64,000 bases of DNA from Alphaproteobacteria bacterium (GCA_033344895.1 JAWPMN010000001.1:1302001-1366000); one strand, 5' to 3'. Positions 35,359 to 45,026 are shown, counted from the stretch's first letter. A program made the numbers and translations. The notes: generated from the sequence alone by a model not told the origin.

Positions 35359-35376
35359 GTAAAACGATCGTTCTAC
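35359..35376. promoter_or_regulatory. TetR autoregulatory operator overlapping the promoter
   Basis: GTAAAACGATCGTTCTAC is an 18-base palindrome with one mismatched pair and the perfect core AACGATCGTT. It lies between TTGAAC (35351-35356) and a possible -10, TACATG (35374-35379), immediately before the TetR gene. This placement would let the repressor shut off its own two-gene operon. Confidence 0.65.
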
Positions 35377-35385
35377 ATGTGCGGC

Positions 35386-35952
35386 ATGACCGATACCGCA
35401 CATCAGATATCCGCGCGCCTGGAAACCTGCTTCGCCCGCCAGGGCTTTGCCGAGCCCGGCGTTGACACCGTCAGGGAAGCGGCCGGCGTCAGCCTGCGCA
35501 CGCTCTACAAGTATTTTCCATCCCGCGAAGACATGGTGATCGGCGCCCTGGAACACCGGCACCGGCGCTATCTGGACCATCTGACCGCCGGACTGCCGGA
35601 CGGGCCGGGCCCCGCCCCATTGCATCATCTGACCGACCGGGTAGCCGCCTGGATGATGGATGAAGCATCGACCGGGTGCCTTTTCCTCAGCGCGCTGGCC
35701 GCACATCCGGATAGCGACGCGATCCGGAAAACCGTCGCGCGACACAAATCCGAGATCCGCGACGCCTTGGTCGGATTTGCCGACCGTGCCGCGCCGGATG
35801 AGGGCGCAGACCGGCGACGGGCCATCGCAAATGCCCTGTTCCTGATGCACGAAGGGCAGGTCGCCGCCACGGCAACCTGCGGTGCGAAGACCGCTGCCGA
35901 GGCGGCCCGTCAACTGGCAGCAACCCTCCTGATCGAAAAGGTGATGCAATGA
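35386..35952 (+). CDS. TetR-family transcriptional regulator
   Basis: A 188-residue repressor. The N-terminal helix-turn-helix is VDTVREAAGVSLRTLYKYFPSRED, read as helix 2 and recognition helix 3; the C-terminal ligand-binding region is helical. It overlaps the quinone-oxidoreductase-like gene (ATGA) and has an 18-base operator-like palindrome directly upstream, so it probably regulates both genes together. ATG 35386 is preferred; ATG 35377 is three codons upstream. Neither has a ribosome site, and the promoter geometry would allow a leaderless transcript. The inducer is unknown. Confidence 0.88.
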   Translation: MTDTAHQISARLETCFARQGFAEPGVDTVREAAGVSLRTLYKYFPSREDMVIGALEHRHRRYLDHLTAGLPDGPGPAPLHHLTDRVAAWMMDEASTGCLFLSALAAHPDSDAIRKTVARHKSEIRDALVGFADRAAPDEGADRRRAIANALFLMHEGQVAATATCGAKTAAEAARQLAATLLIEKVMQ

Positions 35953-37040
35953 GCCCGGACCTTCCCGAGACCATGCGCGGCGTGGTGCTGACCGGCCATG
36001 GCGGCCTGGACAAGCTGGAATACCGTACGGATCTGCCTGTCCCGCAGCCCGGTCCCGGACAGATCCTGATCAAGGTCGCCGCGGCTTCCGTCAACAATAC
36101 CGACGTCAACACACGGATCGGCTGGTATTCCAAATCCGTGCGCGGCGACACCGGCACGGGCGGCACCGACGGCTTCGCCGACGATGTCGACACGGATGGC
36201 GGCTGGGCCGGAGAGCCGATCCGATTTCCCCGGATCCAGGGTGCCGATTGCTGCGGGCGCATTGTAGCCGTGGGGGACGGCGTCAACGCCGCGCGCATCG
36301 GTGAAAGGGTTCTGGTCCGCACGATGCAGACAACCGGGGCCAGCGGGAAAGCTTTCGCGAGTTGGACCTACGGCTCGGAATGCGATGGCGCCTTCGCGGA
36401 ATATGCGGTGGCGGACGCCCCCGAAGCCGAGCCGGTTCTGTCCACCGACTGGACGGACCTGGAACTGGCCACCATCCCCTGCGCCTACACGACCGCCGAG
36501 GGAATGCTGCAGAGGGTTGGTCTCGGTGCGGAAAAGGTCCTGATCACCGGGGCCGCCGGCGGGGTCGGTTCCGCCGCGGTGCAGTTGGCGAAGCGGCGCG
36601 GCGCCGTGGTCACCGCCATGACCTCCCCTGAGAAGGTCGACGCACTCCGGGCCCTCGGCGCCGACGACACGATCGGCAGGAATGACGACATCCCGCAGGA
36701 GCGGTTCGATGTTGTGGTCGATCTGGTGGCGGGCCCGCGCTGGCCGGATTTGCTCAATGCCATTCGGCCCGGTGGGCGATATGTCACATCAGGCGCGATC
36801 GCCGGCCCCATCGTCGAACTGGACGTGCGCACGCTCTATCTCCGGGATCTGACCCTCTTCGGATCGACCTACCAGCCGCGCAACATTCTGCCGGACATTA
36901 TCGGCTACATCGAACGCGGAGAAATCAAACCGTCGGTCGCCGCCGTCTACCCGCTGGAACAACTCGTCGACGCGCAGAAGGCCTTCCTCGACAAGGGGTT
37001 CGTCGGCAAGATCGCCATCGACGTGGCGGCGGAGCGCTAA
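35949..37040 (+). CDS. Zinc-independent quinone oxidoreductase/alcohol dehydrogenase family enzyme
   Basis: MDR-superfamily NADPH-dependent reductase of 363 residues. It has a GroES-like N-terminal domain (GPGQILIKVAAASVNNTD), a long insertion at about 65-95, and a Rossmann domain with VLITGAAGGVGSAAVQLAKR. The catalytic zinc cysteine of true alcohol dehydrogenases is not seen; CGRI is the only nearby candidate, in GADCCGRIV. The substrate may be a quinone or enone. It starts within the TetR stop and is under that regulator's probable control. Confidence 0.85.
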   Translation: MSPDLPETMRGVVLTGHGGLDKLEYRTDLPVPQPGPGQILIKVAAASVNNTDVNTRIGWYSKSVRGDTGTGGTDGFADDVDTDGGWAGEPIRFPRIQGADCCGRIVAVGDGVNAARIGERVLVRTMQTTGASGKAFASWTYGSECDGAFAEYAVADAPEAEPVLSTDWTDLELATIPCAYTTAEGMLQRVGLGAEKVLITGAAGGVGSAAVQLAKRRGAVVTAMTSPEKVDALRALGADDTIGRNDDIPQERFDVVVDLVAGPRWPDLLNAIRPGGRYVTSGAIAGPIVELDVRTLYLRDLTLFGSTYQPRNILPDIIGYIERGEIKPSVAAVYPLEQLVDAQKAFLDKGFVGKIAIDVAAER

Positions 37041-37486
37041 ACCCAGTCGCGCAACTGCGCCACCAGCGGCACGTCCGCCGGGGGCATCGGATAATCGCCC
37101 AGCCGCGCGGGCCGGACCCAGGCCAGTTCCTGCCCTTCGCGCGGCTGCGGCGTGCCCTGCCAGACGCGGCAGACGTAAAGCGGCATCAGCAGGTGGAAGT
37201 CGTCATAGGCATGGCTGGCGAATCCGATCGGGGCCAGGCAGCTTGCCCGTGTATCGATCCCCAACTCCTCCTGCAATTCACGGATCAGGGCCCTTTCCGG
37301 TGTCTCTCCATCGGAGACCTTGCCACCGGGAAACTCCCAAAGGCCGGCCATCTTCTTACCTTCCGGCCGCTTGGCAATCAGGATGCGCCCGTCGCGGTCC
37401 ACCAGCGCGACCGCAACGACGAGAACGATCGGCACGTCCCGCTCCGCTTCGAAAAGGCCCTCGCTGGCATCCCAACATCCACTCAT
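37037..37486 (-). CDS. mutT: NUDIX hydrolase, 8-oxo-dGTP diphosphatase
   Basis: Removes oxidised guanine nucleotide from the pool, preventing A:T to C:G mutations. The 149-residue protein has the full Nudix box GGKVSDGETPERALIREL continuing QEELG, at about residues 50-73, and WEFPGGK before it. The MutT-type region LLMPLYVCRVWQGTP follows. ATG 37486 overlaps the GNAT stop (ATGA). The gene is the last of the leftward cluster with GNAT, argJ and the isomerase, an order seen near secA in many alphaproteobacteria. Confidence 0.93.
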   Translation of the reverse strand: MSGCWDASEGLFEAERDVPIVLVVAVALVDRDGRILIAKRPEGKKMAGLWEFPGGKVSDGETPERALIRELQEELGIDTRASCLAPIGFASHAYDDFHLLMPLYVCRVWQGTPQPREGQELAWVRPARLGDYPMPPADVPLVAQLRDWV

Positions 37487-38055
37487 GCGCCGCCTTCCTT
37501 CCAGTCCGTCTCGTCCAGTTCGTACCAATTCACATCGACATCGCGTTCCCGCGCCGGGGCATGGATCCGCACGACACGTTCAAACCGCATGCCCAGCCGC
37601 CGAACCAACTGGTTCGATGCATCGTTTTCAAGGAAGACCCGGGCATAGAGCGACGTCAGTCCCAGGTCGCGAAAAGCATGATCGATGCCGGCTCGCGCCA
37701 TCTCACCGCCGAAGCCCCGTCCCCAAACCGGCTTAGCAACGATATAGCTGATCTCCGCCCGTTCAGGATCACCCTCGGCGAAGGTCAGACCGAATTGCCC
37801 GACATAGCTCTGATCGTCATGACGCCGTGCGGCGAGAAGGTGAAACACCCCCTGCCGCCGCTTCTGCATAGCCTCCGCAATGAACTTGCGCGCGCCGTCT
37901 TCCGGATAGGGGTATGGAATGCTGGACGTGTAGCGCACCGATTCCCAATCCAGACAGCTCGCCTGAACGTCCCCGGCATCGTCGAGGGAAATCGGACGCA
38001 GGAACAGACGCGCGGTGCGGACGGGATAGGGGAAGTCAACTGCGGTAATCGGCAT
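37483..38055 (-). CDS. GNAT-family acetyltransferase (RimJ-like)
   Basis: A 190-residue acetyltransferase of the RimJ/RimL type. It begins RTARLFLRPISLDDAGDV, and the acetyl-CoA motif A is read as IVAKPVWGRGFGGEMARAGI, followed by ARVFLENDASNQLVRRLG, the usual motif B. It transfers acetyl from acetyl-CoA to an amine, possibly a protein N-terminus or small molecule. It overlaps argJ by 20 bases upstream and mutT by four bases downstream, so translation is probably coupled across the cluster. Confidence 0.9.
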   Translation of the reverse strand: MPITAVDFPYPVRTARLFLRPISLDDAGDVQASCLDWESVRYTSSIPYPYPEDGARKFIAEAMQKRRQGVFHLLAARRHDDQSYVGQFGLTFAEGDPERAEISYIVAKPVWGRGFGGEMARAGIDHAFRDLGLTSLYARVFLENDASNQLVRRLGMRFERVVRIHAPARERDVDVNWYELDETDWKEGGA

Positions 38056-39268
38056 TGATGTCGATATAGGCGTGGGTCAGATCACAGGTCCAGACCCGGG
38101 CCTTTCCCCGTCCCACCCCGACGTCGACCTCGATGTGGATCTCGCGGCCCTTCAGATGCTCGGTCACGGGCGCTTCGTCGTAATTCTGAACACCCTCGCC
38201 CTTTTCAGCGATGACGACGCCGCCCATGGCGACGGTCATGCTGTCGCGATCGGCCCGCTCACCCGCCTTGCCGACGGCCATGACCACACGGCCCCAGTTC
38301 GCGTCCTCTCCCGCGATGGCGGTCTTCACCAGCGGGGAATTGGCAATCGACAGACCGATCTTGCGGGCGGCCTTGTCGGATGCCGCGCCGGTCACGTCGA
38401 TGGTGACGAATTTGGATGCGCCCTCACCATCCTTCACGACCTGATGCGCCAGATCGGTCAGCACGTCCAGCAGGGCGGTGCGGAACCCCTTCAACGCCTT
38501 GTCCGACGACTTCTTCGGCGCGACATTGCCCGCGGCCCCGGTCGCGGCCAGCAGCAACGTATCGCTGGTCGAGGTATCGCCGTCGACCGTAATGCTGTTG
38601 AAGCTCTTGTCCGTCGCCTTGCGCAGCAGTTTCTGAAGGATCGCCGGCGGGATGTTGGCGTCGGTGAAGACGAAGGACAGCATGGTCGCCATATCCGGCG
38701 CAATCATGCCCGATCCTTTCGCGATCCCGGCGATGGTGACCGGCACGCCGCCGATATCGCAGGTCGCCGACGCCGCCTTCGCAAAGGTGTCGGTCGTCAT
38801 GATCGCCTGCGCCGCCTTGCGCCAGCCATTGGGCGCCAGCGCGGCGTGCAGTTTCGGCACGGCCTTCGATATCCGGTCCGTCGGCAGTTTCTGACCGATC
38901 ACCCCGGTGGACGCGATCAGGATGTCCTTCTTCCGGCATCCGATGGCCTCGGCCGCCATGGTGGCCATATGCTCCGTGCCTTCCATACCGGCACGACCGG
39001 TAAAGGCATTGGCATTGCCCGCATTGACCAGAATGCCCCGCGCCGTGCCCTTTTTTAGGACCTGGGCGCACCAGTCGACCGCCGACGACCGTGTCAGGGA
39101 CGTCGTCAGGACCCCCGCGACAGAGGTTCCGGGCGCCAACTCCGCCATGAAAAGATCCGGCCGCCCCTTGTACTTTACGCCGGCAGCGGCACCGCCCAGG
39201 GTGACGCCGGCGATTTCCGGCAGAGTCGGGAAGCTCTTCGGAGCGAAAGGAGAGACGGCGTCGGCCAT
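38036..39268 (-). CDS. argJ: Bifunctional glutamate N-acetyltransferase / amino-acid acetyltransferase
   Basis: Arginine biosynthesis enzyme that recycles the acetyl group from N-acetylornithine to glutamate; bifunctional members also use acetyl-CoA. The 410-residue precursor self-cleaves before the Thr of IAPDMATMLSF (about residue 187), the new nucleophile, and the motif is intact. The C-terminus ends with TCDLTHAYIDINADYR, as in the family. ATG 39268 is chosen because MADAVSPFAP begins the conserved N-terminus. It is 31 bases from the isomerase gene. Confidence 0.96.
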   Translation of the reverse strand: MADAVSPFAPKSFPTLPEIAGVTLGGAAAGVKYKGRPDLFMAELAPGTSVAGVLTTSLTRSSAVDWCAQVLKKGTARGILVNAGNANAFTGRAGMEGTEHMATMAAEAIGCRKKDILIASTGVIGQKLPTDRISKAVPKLHAALAPNGWRKAAQAIMTTDTFAKAASATCDIGGVPVTIAGIAKGSGMIAPDMATMLSFVFTDANIPPAILQKLLRKATDKSFNSITVDGDTSTSDTLLLAATGAAGNVAPKKSSDKALKGFRTALLDVLTDLAHQVVKDGEGASKFVTIDVTGAASDKAARKIGLSIANSPLVKTAIAGEDANWGRVVMAVGKAGERADRDSMTVAMGGVVIAEKGEGVQNYDEAPVTEHLKGREIHIEVDVGVGRGKARVWTCDLTHAYIDINADYRS

Positions 39269-39299
39269 GGCGCGGGTTCCCTGGTTAAGGATCGATCCG

Positions 39300-40166
39300 T
39301 TATTGCGGAGGGGCAGGCAGCGGGTTGCCGTCGAGGTCGAAGCGTTCGACCTCCGCCCCCCGGATGGCTTCTTCGATGACCGCCCGCACATGCTGTTCCG
39401 CCAATTGCTGACGGAAACGCGGCGCCAGTTCCTCGAAGGAAGGCGGCGTGATCTCGCGACGCTCGTCCACCAGGATGACGTGGTAGCCGAACTGCGATTT
39501 CACCGGGTCGCCGGTGAAGGTATTCGGCTGCAGCGCGAAAGCCGCATTCTCGAACGGTTCGACCGTCTCTCCGCGCTTCAGCCAGCCCAGATCTCCGCCC
39601 TTCGCGGCAGAACCACTGTCGATCGACTGCTCCGCCGCCAGATCCGCGAACGGCGTCCCGTCGGTCACTTTCTGGATGATCTCGCGGGCTTCTTCCTCGG
39701 TCTCGACCAGGATGTGGCGCGTCTTGATCTCGTCACCGCCCGGCTGCTGCGCAACCCAATCGTCATAGGCCTGGCGGACCTCTTCGTCCGCGACGCGCGC
39801 TTCCGCCGCGTTGATCAGGTAGTACTGATAGATCAGCTCGTTTTCGGCCTGACGCATGCGCTCCTGGATTTCAGGCAAGTTCTGCACGCCTTCCTCGCGC
39901 GCCTCGGCGGCGATGACACGACGGCCGATCACTTCCTCCAGCAGCAGCGGATACAACTGCTCGACGCCCTGCGCCTGCACTTCGCGGGGCAGTTCGCGGA
40001 ACAGGCGGACCAGATCCGCCTCGGTCACGGCATTGCCGTTGACGGTCGCGACGGTCTTGCCGCCGGATTGCGCCGCTGCGGGGCCTGCACCGGCGAATCC
40101 GGCAACCGCGAAGACCAGGGCGGCGGCCGACAAACCGATGCGAAACTGCGGCGACAAAAGCGGCAT
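39300..40166 (-). CDS. Periplasmic peptidyl-prolyl isomerase (PpiC/SurA type)
   Basis: A 288-residue exported foldase. A signal peptide ends near residue 30 (GPAAAQ). A helical N-terminal chaperone region (NGNAVTEADLVRLFRELP, then QLYPLLLEEVIGRRVI) precedes the parvulin domain at about 155-250, with TRHILVETEEEAREI, GGDLGWLKRGETV and SQFGYHVILV. It would help fold outer-membrane or periplasmic proteins. It is divergent from secA across a 299-base region, so the two share a promoter region and a link to protein export. Confidence 0.93.
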   Translation of the reverse strand: MPLLSPQFRIGLSAAALVFAVAGFAGAGPAAAQSGGKTVATVNGNAVTEADLVRLFRELPREVQAQGVEQLYPLLLEEVIGRRVIAAEAREEGVQNLPEIQERMRQAENELIYQYYLINAAEARVADEEVRQAYDDWVAQQPGGDEIKTRHILVETEEEAREIIQKVTDGTPFADLAAEQSIDSGSAAKGGDLGWLKRGETVEPFENAAFALQPNTFTGDPVKSQFGYHVILVDERREITPPSFEELAPRFRQQLAEQHVRAVIEEAIRGAEVERFDLDGNPLPAPPQ

Positions 40167-40319
40167 GGTGAACCTCTTCGAAATTAGATATGAACCGATA
40201 CGGAGGCCCCGAAACGGGCCGTCCTTTTTCGCAGCGCACGAAACCACGTCCCGCCGTCGATCACAAGCATTACGGCGGGGTTTCTCCGCCTTCCGGGACC
40301 GGATGGGGGCAGGCACGCG

Positions 40320-40347
40320 TTGACAGTCGGGCGGCAGCCCCTTATCT
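40320..40347 (+). promoter_or_regulatory. Putative sigma70 promoter of secA
   Basis: TTGACA (40320-40325), a 16-base spacer and TTATCT (40342-40347) lie about 119 bases before the secA start. The -35 is a perfect consensus. The rest of the 40167-40465 region shows no gene; a rightward hairpin GGCCC/GGGCC with GTCCTTTTT (40205-40228) lies near the isomerase start. Confidence 0.6.
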
Positions 40348-40465
40348 CCAAACGCGCGGATGCGCTGCCCGGATTTCCCGGGATTTTCGTATCTCTGTCG
40401 CGGTCGGGCTCTGCAGCTCCTCCTTCGTCGAACCAATTGCTCCAATCACAAAGGTCACGTCTTTC

Positions 40466-43243
40466 ATGCTGGGCGGTTTGCTAAAGAACGTGTTCGGGTC
40501 CGCCAACGACCGGATCGTGAAACAGATGCGCAAGCGCGCCGAGAAGATCGGGGCGATGGAACCGGAGATGGAGGCGCTGGACGACGCCGCGCTGCGGGCC
40601 AAGACGGACGAGTTCAAGCAGCGCCTCGCCGATGGGGCGACCGAGGACGACATTCTGGAGGAAGCCTTCGCCGTCGTACGCGAGGCATCGAAGCGCGTCC
40701 TGGGCATGCGGCATTTCGATGTGCAGTTGGTCGGCGGCATGGTCCTGCATCAGGGCAAGATCGCCGAAATGAAGACCGGGGAGGGCAAGACCCTGGTCGC
40801 GACCCTGGCCGTCTATCTGAACGCGCTGTCCGGCAAGGGCGTCCATGTCGTCACCGTCAACGACTACCTGGCCCGGCGCGATGCAGGCTGGATGGGTCGG
40901 ATCTACGAGTTTCTGGGCCTGACCGTCGGCGTTGTCGTACCCGGCCTGGACGAGGCGGGTCGGCAGGCCGCCTATCGTTGCGACATCACCTACGCGACGA
41001 ACAATGAACTGGGCTTCGATTATCTGCGTGACAATCTGAAGTTCCGTCTCGACCAGATGGCCCAGCGCGAGCCGCATTTCGCAATCGTCGACGAGGTCGA
41101 TTCGATCCTGATCGACGAGGCCCGGACGCCGCTGATCATTTCCGGCCCGACCGACGATTCCTCCGAACTGTACATGACGGTCGACGCGCTGATCCCGCTG
41201 CTGTCGGAAGAGGACTTCGAAAAGGACGAGAAGCAGCGCGCCGTTACCCTGACCGAAGTCGGGCAGGAGCGGATCGAGGAACTGCTGCGCGAGAAGACGA
41301 GCCTGCTCGGCGAGGGCGGCCTGTACGATGTTCAGAACGTCACTGTCGTGCATCACGTCAACCAGGCCCTGCGCGCGCACAAGCTGTTCACGCGCGACGT
41401 CGACTACATCGTCAAGGACAACAAGGTCGTCATCATCGACGAGTTCACCGGCCGCATGATGGAGGGCCGCCGCTATTCCGAGGGCCTGCACCAGGCCCTG
41501 GAAGCCAAGGAAAAGGTGGCGATCCAGATGGAGAACCAGACTCTGGCCTCCATCACCTTCCAGAACTATTTCCGGATGTATGAAAAGCTGGCGGGCATGA
41601 CCGGCACGGCCATGACCGAGGCCGGGGAATTCGCGGAAATCTACGGTCTGGAAGTCGTCGACATCCCGACCAACAAGCCGATGCAGCGCATCGACAATGA
41701 CGACGAGGTTTACCGCACGTCGACGGAACGCGATGCCGCGGTGGTTCAGCAGATCCTGGAGTGCAACAAGAAGGGCCAGCCGGTCCTGGTCGGCACGGTA
41801 TCGATCGAGAAATCGGAGCAGCTGGCCGGCGAGTTGAAGAAAAAGGGGATCAAGCACCAGATCCTGAACGCACGCCAGCACGAGCGCGAAGCCTACATCA
41901 TCGGTGAAGCCGGTGTGCCGGGCGCCGTGACCATCGCCACCAACATGGCCGGCCGCGGCACCGACATCCAGCTGGGCGGCAACCTGGAACTGCGCCTGGA
42001 GCGTGAACTGGCGGACATCGAGGATGAGGCCCTGCGCGCCAAGAAGCGGGCGGAGATCGAAGCCGAGATCGCCAAGAAACGCGAAGAGGTCCTGGCTGCC
42101 GGCGGCCTGTTCGTCCTGGGGACGGAACGCCATGAGAGCCGTCGCATCGACAACCAGTTGCGCGGCCGGTCGGGCCGCCAGGGCGATCCGGGCGAATCCA
42201 AGTTCTTCGTCAGCCTTGAAGACGACCTGATGCGCATTTTCGGGTCGGAACGCATGGATGGCGTCCTGCGCCGCCTCGGCCTGGAGGAAGGCGAGGCGAT
42301 CGTCCACCCCTGGGTCAACAAGGCGCTGGAAAAGGCCCAGTCGAAGGTCGAGGCCCGGAACTTCGAGATCCGCAAGCAGCTGCTGAAATTCGACAACGTG
42401 ATGAACGACCAGCGCAAGGTCGTGTTCGAGCAGCGCAAGGAACTGATGGGCGATGACGATGTCAGCGAAACCATCAAGGACATGCGCGCCGAGACCGTCG
42501 ACGAGATCGTCGACCGCTGCATTCCGGAAAAGGCCCTGCCCGAGGAATGGGCGCTGGATTCGCTTCACGAGGAATGTCTGCGTGTCTTCGGCCTCGATCT
42601 GCCGATCGCGGATTGGGCCAAAGAGGAAGGCGTCGGCCATACCGAATTCCGCGACCGGATCGGCGATGCCATCGACCGCAAGATGGCCGAGAAGGCCTCG
42701 CGCTATGGCGCGCAGGTCATGCGCATTGCCGAACGCAGCCTGCTGCTGCAGCTGCTGGACAATGCCTGGAAGGACCATCTGCTGCAGCTCGACCATCTGC
42801 GCCAGGGAATCGGACTGCGCGCCTTCGCGCAGCGCGATCCGTTGAACGAATACAAGACCGAAGCCTTCTCGCTGTTCGAGGGAATGCTGACCAGTCTGCG
42901 CAGTCAGGTCACCCAGGTTCTGGCCCATGTCGAACTGCGCTCTGACGCGGAGGAGAACATGGCCCGCCGCCAGGCCCCGACCACGCAGCAGGAACTGCGC
43001 CCGGCCGCCGAGGACGACATCGCCGATGCGACATCCGGCAGTGCCAGGGAGGGGGCCACCCAGACGGCCTCCGCGACGCAGGTCGTGACGGAGGACACCC
43101 CGCCGCCGGGCTTTGTGCGTCACGAGGCAACGGGACGCTGGCTGCATCCGGGCGACCCGAACACCTGGGGCAAGATTCCGCGCAATGCGCCCTGCCCCTG
43201 CCAGTCGGGCAAGAAGTTCAAGCACTGCCACGGCAAGGCCTGA
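40466..43243 (+). CDS. secA: Preprotein translocase ATPase SecA
   Basis: Motor ATPase that drives secretory proteins through SecYEG. The 925-residue length is normal for alphaproteobacteria. The Walker A motif is MKTGEGKT at about residues 103-110, DEAD-type motif [15 protein letters not shown] near 208, and helicase motif [13 protein letters not shown] near 493. The C-terminal SecB/zinc-binding tail [15 protein letters not shown] is intact, with a flexible Ala/Thr-rich linker before it. ATG 40466 begins the conserved [12 protein letters not shown]. No secM-like gene is upstream. Confidence 0.98.
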   Translation: MLGGLLKNVFGSANDRIVKQMRKRAEKIGAMEPEMEALDDAALRAKTDEFKQRLADGATEDDILEEAFAVVREASKRVLGMRHFDVQLVGGMVLHQGKIAEMKTGEGKTLVATLAVYLNALSGKGVHVVTVNDYLARRDAGWMGRIYEFLGLTVGVVVPGLDEAGRQAAYRCDITYATNNELGFDYLRDNLKFRLDQMAQREPHFAIVDEVDSILIDEARTPLIISGPTDDSSELYMTVDALIPLLSEEDFEKDEKQRAVTLTEVGQERIEELLREKTSLLGEGGLYDVQNVTVVHHVNQALRAHKLFTRDVDYIVKDNKVVIIDEFTGRMMEGRRYSEGLHQALEAKEKVAIQMENQTLASITFQNYFRMYEKLAGMTGTAMTEAGEFAEIYGLEVVDIPTNKPMQRIDNDDEVYRTSTERDAAVVQQILECNKKGQPVLVGTVSIEKSEQLAGELKKKGIKHQILNARQHEREAYIIGEAGVPGAVTIATNMAGRGTDIQLGGNLELRLERELADIEDEALRAKKRAEIEAEIAKKREEVLAAGGLFVLGTERHESRRIDNQLRGRSGRQGDPGESKFFVSLEDDLMRIFGSERMDGVLRRLGLEEGEAIVHPWVNKALEKAQSKVEARNFEIRKQLLKFDNVMNDQRKVVFEQRKELMGDDDVSETIKDMRAETVDEIVDRCIPEKALPEEWALDSLHEECLRVFGLDLPIADWAKEEGVGHTEFRDRIGDAIDRKMAEKASRYGAQVMRIAERSLLLQLLDNAWKDHLLQLDHLRQGIGLRAFAQRDPLNEYKTEAFSLFEGMLTSLRSQVTQVLAHVELRSDAEENMARRQAPTTQQELRPAAEDDIADATSGSAREGATQTASATQVVTEDTPPPGFVRHEATGRWLHPGDPNTWGKIPRNAPCPCQSGKKFKHCHGKA

Positions 43244-43256
43244 CCGATCCGTCGGA

Positions 43257-44195
43257 TCAGGCCTTCACGCCCCGGCGATAGGCCCCCGGCCCCAGCCCGG
43301 TTTCCTTCTTGAACCGGGCCGAAAAGGACGGCAGCGACTCGTAGCCGCATCGCGCGGCGATCTCCGCGACATCCAGATCCGTGCCTCGCAGAAGCTCGCG
43401 CGCGCGAATCATCCGCCACAGGCGCAGATAGGCCGCGGGGCCCATGCCGGCCTTCTTCGCGAAGGCCTCCGCAAAGGCTGAACGGGACATGCCCGCCATT
43501 CGCGCCAGATCCGGCAAGGTCCACGGCATTTCCGGCCGGCTGTGCATCGCCCGGACGGATCGACCGAGGCGTTCGTCGGCCAGGACCGAGACGAACCCGC
43601 CCGATGCTCCCTGAGCGGCATCCGTCATTCTGCGGATCACCAACAGGAACAGGGTCTCGATCGTCCGTGTCAGGATCGCGGTCTTGCCGCCCTGTCCGGC
43701 ACCGGCTTCCGCCACAAGAATGGCGGTGATCGCCGAAAGTGCCGCATCTGCTTCGATCTCGGCTCGCCGCAGGATCAGCATCGGCGGCAGCTGAGTCAGC
43801 AGGGGATGGCTATAGCCCGATCGGAATTCGCAGAACCCGCATAGCAGTTCGGTCCGAGCCCCGTCCGTACCCAGATGGAAACGGCCCTCCGGCGACAGCC
43901 TGCCCCGCGCCAATGCCGCCGAAAGCGGCATGGGTTGACCGGCGCGACCGCGAAACAGGGTCTGCGTCACGCCGTGGGGAACAATCGCCCAGTCGCCTGC
44001 CGACAGGGTTTCCGACGTGAATCCAGGCACCGCCACGCCGCAGGACCCCGATAGGCCGAGATGGAAGCGGATCGTGTCGCGGTCCGGCGGGACCGCCACC
44101 GCAAAATCGCCACGCAGATCAGCCGCGAAATACAGCCCCCCTGTCAGGCGCAAGGCGTCGAACACGTCCGTCAGCGGATCTGCGGTGTCGTTCAT
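43257..44195 (-). CDS. AraC-family transcriptional regulator (cupin_6)
   Basis: A 312-residue regulator with an N-terminal cupin-like sensor (about 10-190) of the type that begins DVFDALRLTGGLYFAADLRG and a C-terminal double helix-turn-helix: DLARMAGMSRSAFAEAFAKK and VAEIAARCGYESLPSFSARF. It lies divergent from the LysE exporter gene, with 98 bases between, so exporter control is likely. ATG 44195 is chosen as the first start matching the family N-terminus. It ends 13 bases from the secA stop, convergent. Confidence 0.9.
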   Translation of the reverse strand: MNDTADPLTDVFDALRLTGGLYFAADLRGDFAVAVPPDRDTIRFHLGLSGSCGVAVPGFTSETLSAGDWAIVPHGVTQTLFRGRAGQPMPLSAALARGRLSPEGRFHLGTDGARTELLCGFCEFRSGYSHPLLTQLPPMLILRRAEIEADAALSAITAILVAEAGAGQGGKTAILTRTIETLFLLVIRRMTDAAQGASGGFVSVLADERLGRSVRAMHSRPEMPWTLPDLARMAGMSRSAFAEAFAKKAGMGPAAYLRLWRMIRARELLRGTDLDVAEIAARCGYESLPSFSARFKKETGLGPGAYRRGVKA

Positions 44196-44235
44196 TTGGC
44201 TTTGGACGTTTCGATAAAAATATTGGCCTTTTGAA

Positions 44236-44253
44236 GATGGTCGTCTGACCATC
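44236..44253. promoter_or_regulatory. Inverted repeat between AraC and LysE genes
   Basis: GATGGTC-GTCT-GACCATC has perfect 7-base arms, in the middle of the divergent region. It may be a binding site for the AraC regulator, although AraC proteins more often use direct repeats. Confidence 0.4.
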
Positions 44254-44268
44254 CTCCTGTCAATCATC

Positions 44269-44290
44269 CGTCTCCAACCGTCCGGAGACG
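44269..44290 (+). promoter_or_regulatory. Hairpin covering the LysE ribosome-binding site
   Basis: CGTCTCC (44269-44275) pairs with GGAGACG (44284-44290), which contains the GGAG ribosome site of the lysE-type gene (ATG 44294). The folded mRNA would hide the site and reduce translation unless opened. Confidence 0.45.
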
Positions 44291-44293
44291 ACA

Positions 44294-44914
44294 ATGACCC
44301 TTGATTCCATCCTTGCCCTGTTCGGCTTCGCCTTCGTGATGTCGCTGTCACCCGGCCCCGGAAACTTCCTGCTGCTTGCCTCCGGGGTGAATTTCGGTTT
44401 CCTGCGGTCGCTGCCCCTGGTCCTTGGGATCAGTTTCGGCTTTCTGTCCATGGTGTTCGTTGTCGGGATTGGCTTTGGCGAGGTCTTGCAGCGCGCGCCC
44501 GTCATCATGACGGTGCTGCGCCTGTCATGTGCCGCCTATGTTTTTTATCTGGCCTGGAAGATCGCCCGTATCCGGTCGCTGGGCACCGCCGAGGCGAGGG
44601 ACATGCCCCAACCGATCGGCTTCGTCCAAGCCGCGCTGATTCAACTCGTCAATCCGAAAGCCTGGGCCGTCGCCCTGATCGTGACCGTGTCCTACACCGA
44701 TCAACAGGATTACCTGACAAGCCTGATCACGCTGATCGGGCTCTTCGCCCTCGTCAATCTGCCGACCATCAGCGTCTGGGCGGTCTCCGGCGTTGCGCTT
44801 CGGCAGTTCCTGTCAACCGAAAGGCGCCTGCGACTGTTCAACGGGGGCATGGCGGTCCTGCTTCTGGCGACCATGATCCCGGTTCTGGCCGACGGTGTGC
44901 CAATCCTCAACTGA
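44294..44914 (+). CDS. LysE-family amino acid/metabolite exporter
   Basis: Inner-membrane exporter of 206 residues with about six hydrophobic spans. The family signature near the start, VMSLSPGPGNFLLLASGVNFG, is intact, and NPKAWAVALIV is in the middle. Members expel amino acids, homoserine lactones or other small solutes. It is divergent from an AraC-family gene and probably under its control. GGAGACGACA precedes ATG 44294, but the site is inside a 7-bp hairpin. Confidence 0.92.
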   Translation: MTLDSILALFGFAFVMSLSPGPGNFLLLASGVNFGFLRSLPLVLGISFGFLSMVFVVGIGFGEVLQRAPVIMTVLRLSCAAYVFYLAWKIARIRSLGTAEARDMPQPIGFVQAALIQLVNPKAWAVALIVTVSYTDQQDYLTSLITLIGLFALVNLPTISVWAVSGVALRQFLSTERRLRLFNGGMAVLLLATMIPVLADGVPILN

Positions 44915-45026
44915 CGTCCTTCTCATCCCGTGACGCTGCCGCTGAGAGTCGTAGCAAGTTCCTGAATTAGGCCCTATCATCTCGAAGTACGAATATATCC
45001 AGGGTCAGGTTTCCGGAACGGGACGC

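Noticed and set aside
40205-40228. Rightward terminator GGCCC/GGGCC with TTTTT
   Set aside because: No rightward transcript is known to end here; the adjacent isomerase gene runs left, so it is not listed as a terminator.
40481-43231. 916-residue open frame antisense to secA
   Set aside because: secA is unambiguous on the other strand; the antisense frame shows no motif or ribosome site.
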